NCBI RefSeq assembly: GCF_037038585.1
Contig: NC_092520.1
Span: 122,544,001-122,608,000, forward strand
Reading direction: 5' to 3'
Source: Patagioenas fasciata
Lineage: Eukaryota; Chordata; Aves; Columbiformes; Columbidae
DNA: 64,000 nucleotides
Shown here: positions 1 to 64,000 of the stretch, piece after piece
Layout: each line of letters starts with the position of its first letter
Position numbering within the stretch: position 1 is the first letter of the stretch
Position numbers and translations under genes: made by a program
Notes under the pieces: generated by a model
Database searches by the model: none
Told to the model about the DNA's origin: nothing
Seen by the model: only the letters and a program-made list of their open reading frames with translations

Positions 1-1484
1 GGTCCCAGAAATGAGGACTGGCTCAAAGAATGCACTGCCACCTTCCACTAGATACCTGAACCTCATGATCTTCAATGGAACTGGATCATGTCAGCTCTGA
101 TGGGAGGCAGGAATGGGAGTTTTTTGTCTAGGTTTGTATAATTGTCTGAAGTGGTACTTGCAAGAGGGTTAAAGTATTGCCTCCAAGGATTTTAAAGGCA
201 CTTTACACATGCAGCTGTTAGGTTTTCCTGCCGAGTGACAAGCTGAGATTAGGTTTCTCATGAGGTGGCTCAAGTCACAGGTGAAAAGTGACTGAGCCAA
301 GAGTAAATCCCAGATCTAACCCTTATTTTCAGGAGCAACACTCACTGGCACTGCAGAAACTGACACTGAAGAATGGCTTATTAGTTCAAAGCACGGCCTA
401 GCACATTCGAGGAGCTGCTGTGCATGTTAATGGTGCCATTCCTGTATCAGCTGAGGTCTCAGTGCAAGCCTGCTGGGGGTCCTGTTTATCTCCTGCAGTG
501 ACTGACGCTGTCAGGAGCTGAAATCCTGTGTCTACTTCTGGCGAAGCAGGACTCAGCTGCAGGCTGGAGCTGCACACATAATTCAGCAATAACATCAACT
601 ACAGCAAAGGCTTTTTCGGTCAATGTCCTCTTCCAGAATATAATTTATAATTCTGAACACACTTTAAGACATGTAACCTTACACCCCTGTCAGTTTTTCT
701 AATGGTCATGTGATTTCTGTTGTTTTGAATGAAGTCATGTGGTCTCGTGTCATAGTTCCTTAAGGCTATCTTTTAACTGAAGTGCTCTTTGCAGATTCAG
801 TTACAACTTTGTATTTTAAGAGCACTGAGCTGAAACACCTTGAAAAATGTGCCTCAGTTTTGTACTTTACCATGAAGCTTTGCACGACAGCGCACAGTGT
901 AAGCACAACTGTGACAAACTCTTCCAGAGCTTTGAATTGAGCTTATTGGTATTTTGGGGCTTGGGTGCAGTAGCTGCACAGGTTAAAAGAAGAGGTGGTC
1001 CAGAGCAGTACCTTGCCCTCTGTATCCTGAGCCCAGGGAGATGTACATTCAGTTCTTTGCTCTTAGCTTTTCATCTTCTCTCTGCACTTCACTTCCTCAG
1101 CTGTAAAACATGAGGACAGCAATACTGCTTTACTTTGTGGACATCCTAGGAGGCTCAGGATTATAAAGGCTGAGCCACAGAGTCCTGCAAGAGATGGGAC
1201 ACTAAAGAAAGACGTTAGCCTCTTTCCAACTGTGTTGCTGATTTGTAGTGTGAATTCAGTGATGTCCTTATATCTCTGCTTTTTTCCAGTCTACATCTTC
1301 TGCGAAAATGGAGATGGGAGGGTTGTACATACCCTCCTTTGCTTAATGATCTGAGACACATTTATTATAAGCACAGTAATTATTAGAAAAAATGTTACTT
1401 CCGAGTTAATGTGCAGGCATGCACATGGAAGAGGCTGCTTACTTATTTACTAAAATTTTTTTTCTTGTTTTCTCTTCCTTACAG
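1..1484 (+). other. PHLDB2: Intron upstream of the first PHLDB2 coding exon
   Basis: AT-rich non-coding DNA ending in a good 3' splice site (pyrimidine tract, then CAG at 1482-1484). It holds an old MIR-like fragment near 1075-1180. I see no convincing 5' exon or CpG-rich promoter here, so transcription should start upstream of the window. Confidence 0.75.
1075..1180 (-). repeat. Ancient MIR/CORE-SINE-like fragment
   Basis: The stretch reading like CACTTCCTCAGCTGTAAAAC, then an A/T-rich stretch and GGAGGCTCAG, resembles the antisense MIR core (cttcctcatctgtaaaatg...). The match is from memory and divergent, as expected of an element older than birds. Confidence 0.5.
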
Positions 1485-1498
1485 ATTCCAGTAAGATT

Positions 1499-59750
<58,252 letters not shown>

Positions 59751-59752
<2 letters not shown>

Positions 59753-59756
59753 TAAA
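59751..59756 (+). terminator. PHLDB2: AATAAA overlapping the PHLDB2 stop codon
   Basis: The hexamer AATAAA begins at the second base of the TAA stop. If used, it would leave almost no 3' UTR. No strong GT-rich downstream element is evident, so it may be silent. Confidence 0.4.
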
Positions 59757-61392
59757 AGGGGGCAAGAGGGCAAACTGCAATAATGTGACAGATGAAATTA
59801 GCCATATGTAGTGAAATCTCAAAAGCCAGTGAATACTCAAATATCCTCCTTATGATGTGCACCCAAAACCTCGGAATGAGATGGTTTTACAAATGCATTG
59901 AAAAGGGGGGCTTGTTACTTGTTTTAGTTGATCTTTATAGGAATGAAAGAGCCAAAGCTGTTGAGAGAATCATAGTGCTCCAAAATGGATAATCAGGCAA
60001 TTAAAATTACAGCATCTTGAGTCAATTATAATTTTCTACAAATTCTCTTATATGGAGAATGTCTTCAAAGTCATACTAAACAGTTTACAAATGTGTGTGT
60101 GCTCAACAGTATGCAAAAATTCTAATAATGGAACAAAAACGTGTAATAAGCATATATTTTAATATGCAGCATTTGGCATTTATAGATGATTAGGCAACTT
60201 TTTAAAACTTTTAGTGAAGTATTTTATAAAAATATAAACAAAAAAGCATCCCTAAGGTACACACAGTTCTTGCCTTAGTAGTCAAGTATTACAACAGAGC
60301 CAAAGACTTACATGATTCCCTTATCATAATGTTTTCATATTGTTAGTTGTACCTAACTTTCTGGAAGGGGACAGTGCCAAAACTCTTCAAGACTTTTAAT
60401 GTAAAATTGTTACGATACTTTGTGTGTTCAAACACTCAGTGACACCAACTGCATGTTTGAAGTATGCATCAACAGAAAAAGAGATGCTCAACAGAAAAAG
60501 AGAAGGATAGCTTTATAAAGATGCATTTTTCCACAAGGATATGAAAACACATCTATTAAATTCCTCATAAGGAGAGATTTTTAAATCTTCCCTGTTGAAT
60601 AGAATGAGCTGATACTAGGCCCTACAGCAATTTTCTTTTCTGTAGTAAGGTCCCAGCGTGGTCCTGACCTTACTCTGTGCCAAGTTAATGCTCTACTGAA
60701 ACCTCTCAAGCGTCGGTCCCCTTGAAGCCAGCATCAAAATCTCTACCTATGCCAAGATTTCAGCCCCAGGGAGTTTTTTTGAAGTGTATATCTGCACAGA
60801 ATAATGCTGTCAAAGAAAAGAAAAGACGACAAATTTGAAGTATTTACACTAAGCAGTGTATTAATAAGAAACGCTGAAAATTTTAAGTGGCAGAGACTGA
60901 GATTCCTAAAGCAACAAAAATACCAAGGGTGCAGTGGTTTCCCATTTTAAAATGACTTCCAAGTCCTTGAGTAATATAGCAAAAACATAAATTATTTAAT
61001 TGAACTGGACCTCAAAAGAGTATCTTATAATATGACTTTAAAGAGGTTCTGTTACAGTATTTAAAACATGTGCTATGTGGTTTGTGTAATAGAAGAAAGC
61101 ACATTAGCCTTTCTTTTTTCTTGATGACAAGTTAATGGCTTTTGATGGAACAAATAAACTGAGAGCAAAATAGAAGTATGTTGGCAGAATAACTTTGTTA
61201 CATTTTTTAAACCCTGTATATGTAATGAACAAGTTGAATTTTTTTGTGGTATACACAGGTGATATGGTTGCTCTAGCAGGACAAACATCAGTTTTCACTT
61301 GAGCCATGAAAGAAGGGACTGTTATTGCAAGATAGTTGTTATAATCTGTGCAGATCACAGCTTGTAATCTAATGATTTGAAACACTATGAGA

Positions 61393-61398
61393 AATAAA
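61393..61398 (+). terminator. PHLDB2: Poly(A) signal AATAAA
   Basis: Canonical hexamer (GAGAAATAAATTGCC) near the end of the AT-rich 3' UTR, followed by T-rich sequence. Confidence 0.7.
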
Positions 61399-61518
61399 TT
61401 GCCTTGGTTTATATAATTATTATTTTCCCTGATGTATCTTGATTTTACTCCTAAGTATGGTTATAAAGGTTTTCTAATAATGATTTTTGTATCCTGCATG
61501 ATGCAATGAAGGCATTTC

Positions 61519-61524
61519 AATAAA
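61519..61524 (+). terminator. PHLDB2: Distal poly(A) signal AATAAA
   Basis: Canonical hexamer (TTTCAATAAACATTT). T/GT-rich sequence follows (CTGCTTGTCTTTT near 61580), and CR1 repeats begin about 165 bp further on. This is the most likely main cleavage site. Confidence 0.72.
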
Positions 61525-61683
61525 CATTTTTAAAACTACACTTTTTAAAATATTCACTTGCTGCTTAATCTTGAGGCATTTCTGCTTGTCTTTTAAGTAG
61601 TTGTATACAGTTGTGCATGCAATTTTGTATTTCTTAGTAATGCTTAATCTAACAATTCCATGTGTTTCCCCATAAAACAGTTA

Positions 61684-61810
61684 GAGAATCATAGAATTGT
61701 TTTGATTGGAAAAGACCTTTAAGATCATTGAGTATAACCATCAACCTGGAATTGGCAAGTCCACCTCTAAGCCATGACCCTAAGAACCTCAACTACACAT
61801 CTAAATACTT
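61684..61810 (-). mobile_element. CR1 LINE 3'-end fragment, antisense
   Basis: GAGAATCATAGAATTGTTTT, then the common antisense CR1 tail. It stops abruptly where a second CR1 begins, so it is either truncated or interrupted. Confidence 0.9.
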
Positions 61811-62399
61811 CACAGAATCATATAATAGTTTGGGTTGGAAGGGACCTTCAAAGGTCATCTAGTCCAATCCCCCTGCAATGAGCAGGGACATCTTCAACTA
61901 GATCAGGTTGCTCAGAGCCCCGTCCAGCCTGGCCTGGAATGTCTCCAGGGATGGGAGCATCTACCACCTCTCTGGGCAACCTGCGCCAGTGTTTCACCAC
62001 CCTCATGGTAAATTTCTTGTCTCTAGTCTGAATCTATTCCTAGTGAAAAAACATTATCGCTTGTATTGCAACAGGCCCTGCTAAAAAAGTCTGTCCCCAT
62101 CCGTCTAATAAGCCCTCTTTAAGTTACTGAAAGACTGCAATAAGGCCTCCCTAGAGCCTTCTTCAGGCTGAACAACCTCTCTCAGCCTGTCCTCACATCA
62201 GAGCTGTTCCAGCCCTCTGATCATGTTTGTGGTCTCCTCTGGCCCCTCTCCAACAGGTCCATGTGTTTCCTGTACTGTGGTGTCTAGAGCTGGAGACAGG
62301 ACTCCAGGTGGGGTCTCAGCAGAGCAGAGGGACAGAATCACCTTCCTCGACCTGCTGGCCACACTCCTCCTGATGCAGCCCAGGATACCGTTGGGCTTA
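61811..62399 (-). mobile_element. CR1 LINE 3' fragment of another subfamily, antisense
   Basis: CACAGAATCATATAATAGTT, then GGGTTGGAAGGGACCTTCAA and TCATCTAGTCCAATCCCCCT: the antisense end of a different CR1 subfamily. It extends to a degraded ORF2 part (GATGCAGCCCAGGATACCGT near 62372-62391). Together with the previous copy it fills most of the PHLDB2-ABHD10 gap. Confidence 0.92.
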
Positions 62400-62740
62400 T
62401 GTGCATTACATTAAAAATACACATATAACAAAATTTATACTTTTTAACAGTTTGTACCCATACATACACAAGCAACCTGGAGTGGCAGGGTTTCCAGACC
62501 GGGTCTTACCAGCCTTCCGGGGGCCTCCCCTCTCCAGAATACACGTGCATCCAGGGAAACGCTCATTAAGTGTTTCCATTGGCAAAACTTTGTTTTTTAC
62601 CCGGCAAATAAGGAAAATCAGCACTCGGCACTAATAAAACCGACCGACAACCCCGACCGACCTCCAGCGCACCCACTAACCACCGCTCCACGCGGCGGCG
62701 CAAGCGCGCTCCCGGCCCCGCCCCGGCGGGAGACGGAGCG

Positions 62741-62750
62741 GCGCATGCGC
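62741..62750. promoter_or_regulatory. NRF1-type binding site
   Basis: The perfect palindrome GCGCATGCGC matches the core of the NRF1 consensus. It ends 10 bp before the proposed start codon, so it may lie at or inside the 5' UTR. Confidence 0.6.
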
Positions 62751-62760
62751 GGCGGCGGCC

Positions 62761-62863
62761 ATGGCGGGTGCGTGGAGCAGCTGGGCGCGGGCTGGTGGCT
62801 GCCGTGGCGTCTCGGCTATGGCGGTGTTGCTGTCGCCGCTGCGGGTGGCCCTGGGGCTCCCGG
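62761..62863 (+). CDS. ABHD10: Probable ABHD10 exon 1 (partial gene)
   Basis: The ATG at 62761 has an ideal context (GGCGGCCATGG). It is followed by 34 codons and one base, then a consensus donor (CGG/GTAAGG). The peptide starts MAGAWSSWARAGGCRGVSAM; it has no Asp or Glu, several Arg, and Ala/Leu/Ser-rich stretches, as in a mitochondrial targeting sequence. An in-frame ATG at 62818 (MAVLLSPLRV) is an alternative start. The hydrolase domain is not in the window, so identity rests on synteny: ABHD10 lies 3' of PHLDB2 on the same strand in other vertebrates. ABHD10 is a mitochondrial alpha/beta-hydrolase reported to act on acyl glucuronides and palmitoylated cysteines. The targeting peptide itself is too variable to prove homology. 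Confidence 0.6.
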
Positions 62864-64000
62864 GTAAGGGGAAAGGCCTGAGAGCACCTGCGCTGGCACC
62901 GCGGCGCTGCTTGTCCGCCGCCGGCCTGGGAGCCCGGGGTACAAGGGCGTGTCTATTAGTTAGTCAGGAAGAGGATCCGTGTCCGTGGCGAGTGTTTATG
63001 CCGTGTGTGACTGTACCGTGTGTCACGGCCGTGGGGAGGTGCGTTTGCTCCCCGCTCTCGCGCCATCTCTCTCGAGAATGGCCCGGCCGCGTCCTCCGCT
63101 TGCGGGTGGGGACGTGACACTCCGCCCCTCGCCGGGGCACGGCGTGTCTGACCGGCTTCTCCTCCCCTGCCGAGCCTGTGGGGCTTGGTTCGGTGTGTGT
63201 GCACGGGCGGGGCAGGTGCTGCGCAAACCTCTCCCGGCTGTGTTTAGGTGGCTGTAGGCGCCTCCCGCCGCCGCTGCTTGCCGAGGAGCTGGAAATGATG
63301 AGTGGGACAGTTTGCTTGCTGGGATGCAAAACATATCTGCCTGTGCGGCTTCAGCAGGCACCTGAAAAGGTTTGCTGGCATCCACTTATGATATGGTCCT
63401 CTGCTCAAACACATAGTGTCCCATCTTGCTGTTCCAGACTCAGTGCATGTCTGACCTGTTGAGTTTATTCATTGCTTTAAACTTGAGAGGCAACAGCTCT
63501 TCTCAATGAGGTAATAAACCTCATCTGGGGATGCTCGATGGAGAAGTAGAACTTACTTGCCACTAAAGGTACACATTATGTATTTACATAAAAACTTGAA
63601 TACAGGTGGTTTTTTTTGTTGTTGTTGATCTTTTTTTCTTGTGTTTGGAATGACAGTGTGCTCGTTATAGCTGGTTATGGAGTGTACTGTTAGGTGCTCT
63701 GAGACTGGGCTAAGCAGCAGTTCCTGCTGGCAGAACTGGTGGCCGCCTTGCTACTGTAGCATGGCCAGTTGCATGAAATGAGATGTGGACCACGTTGAGT
63801 CCATTATCTGCCAGGGCTGCATTTATTTCCTGCTGCTGTTGGCAGTGTGCGGGTCACAGCACTGGAGCATTCCCAACGTTGTTCAGAGGATTTCTTTGGC
63901 TTTGACATCTAGCACTGATCTCAGTCACAGTTGCTTTTGAGCATGACACAATTAAATTGCACAGTGACTCTGACATGACAAAAATTCCACAGCATCAGGT
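62864..64000 (+). other. ABHD10: First intron of the ABHD10-like gene, to the window end
   Basis: The GC-rich CpG-island part extends to about 63270, then AT-richer DNA. I see no second exon: no hydrolase-like sequence such as a GXSXG motif occurs. Open frames in the GC-rich part look like composition effects. Confidence 0.6.

Larger units (their letters stand above)
59753..61540 (+). other. PHLDB2: PHLDB2 3' UTR
   Basis: AT-rich sequence with no long open frame, ending after canonical poly(A) signals at 61393-61398 and 61519-61524. An earlier AATAAA lies at 61153-61158, and another overlaps the stop codon. A short imperfect tandem duplication (CAACAGAAAAAGAG twice) lies at 60469-60504. The exact end is inferred from the last signal. 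Confidence 0.8.
61541..62639. other. Intergenic gap between PHLDB2 and the ABHD10-like gene
   Basis: About 1.1 kb, of which over 700 bp are two CR1 fragments. The remaining unique parts (61541-61683 and 62400-62639) show no gene. Confidence 0.7.
62640..63270 (+). promoter_or_regulatory. ABHD10: CpG-island promoter of the downstream gene
   Basis: A sharp rise in GC and CpG content compared with the rest of the window. It is TATA-less, with a GC box GGCCCCGCCCC at 62714-62724 and the palindrome GCGCATGCGC at 62741-62750 (NRF1-type), just upstream of the ATG at 62761. This is typical of housekeeping genes for mitochondrial proteins. The transcription start is not determinable here. Confidence 0.8.

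Noticed and set aside
62956-63385. Several overlapping open frames on both strands in the CpG island
   Set aside because: Stop codons are rare in GC-rich DNA. The frames have Arg/Pro/Ser bias and no homology.

Overview
This is vertebrate nuclear DNA, almost certainly avian. It is AT-rich intronic DNA of one large multi-exon gene. The interspersed repeats are nearly all truncated CR1 LINEs ending in 8-bp 3' repeats, the typical retroelement of bird genomes. There is no Alu, L1 or bacterial-style gene packing. Two CR1 copies are well preserved and carry an unusual octamer. I cannot fix the species; a neoavian bird is only a guess.

Positions 1-61540 hold the coding part of PHLDB2 (LL5-beta) on the + strand. 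The window opens in the intron before the first coding exon. Seventeen coding exons could be placed from frame, splice sites and remembered vertebrate PHLDB2 protein: 1499-2830, 12505-12888, 15331-15474, 16346-16483, 27888-28016, 32220-32375, 33138-33248, 34384-34473, 37859-38002, 39699-39839, 40418-40517, 48051-48258, 51411-51501, 51964-52110, 55485-55704, 58776-58861 and 59612-59752. They join without a frame break into 1253 codons plus stop, the length I remember for human isoform 1. The layout is a Ser-rich N-terminal half (exons 1-2), a central coiled coil (exons 3-8), a linker (9-12), a second coiled coil (13-14) and a C-terminal PH domain (15-17). The 3' UTR runs to poly(A) signals at 61393 and 61519.

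Inside the introns are splice-competent, phase-preserving segments that look like optional exons: a 174-nt proline-rich exon (38830-39003), a 15-nt microexon (44878-44892), a 36-nt microexon (46234-46269), and an alternative terminal exon (52476-52499) that would end the protein before the PH domain. These are the most interesting unexplained signals.

Positions 61684-62399 are old CR1 fragments. They are followed by a CpG-rich promoter with a GC box and an NRF1-type palindrome, then a first coding exon (62761-62863) for a short, acid-free, Arg-containing N-terminus. By position and orientation this is most likely ABHD10, the mitochondrial hydrolase gene lying just 3' of PHLDB2 in other vertebrates. 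The rest of the window is its first intron.

I found no tRNA, rRNA, CRISPR or operon-like system, and no convincing new system. The findings are mostly about alternative splicing, repeats and possible circular RNAs.
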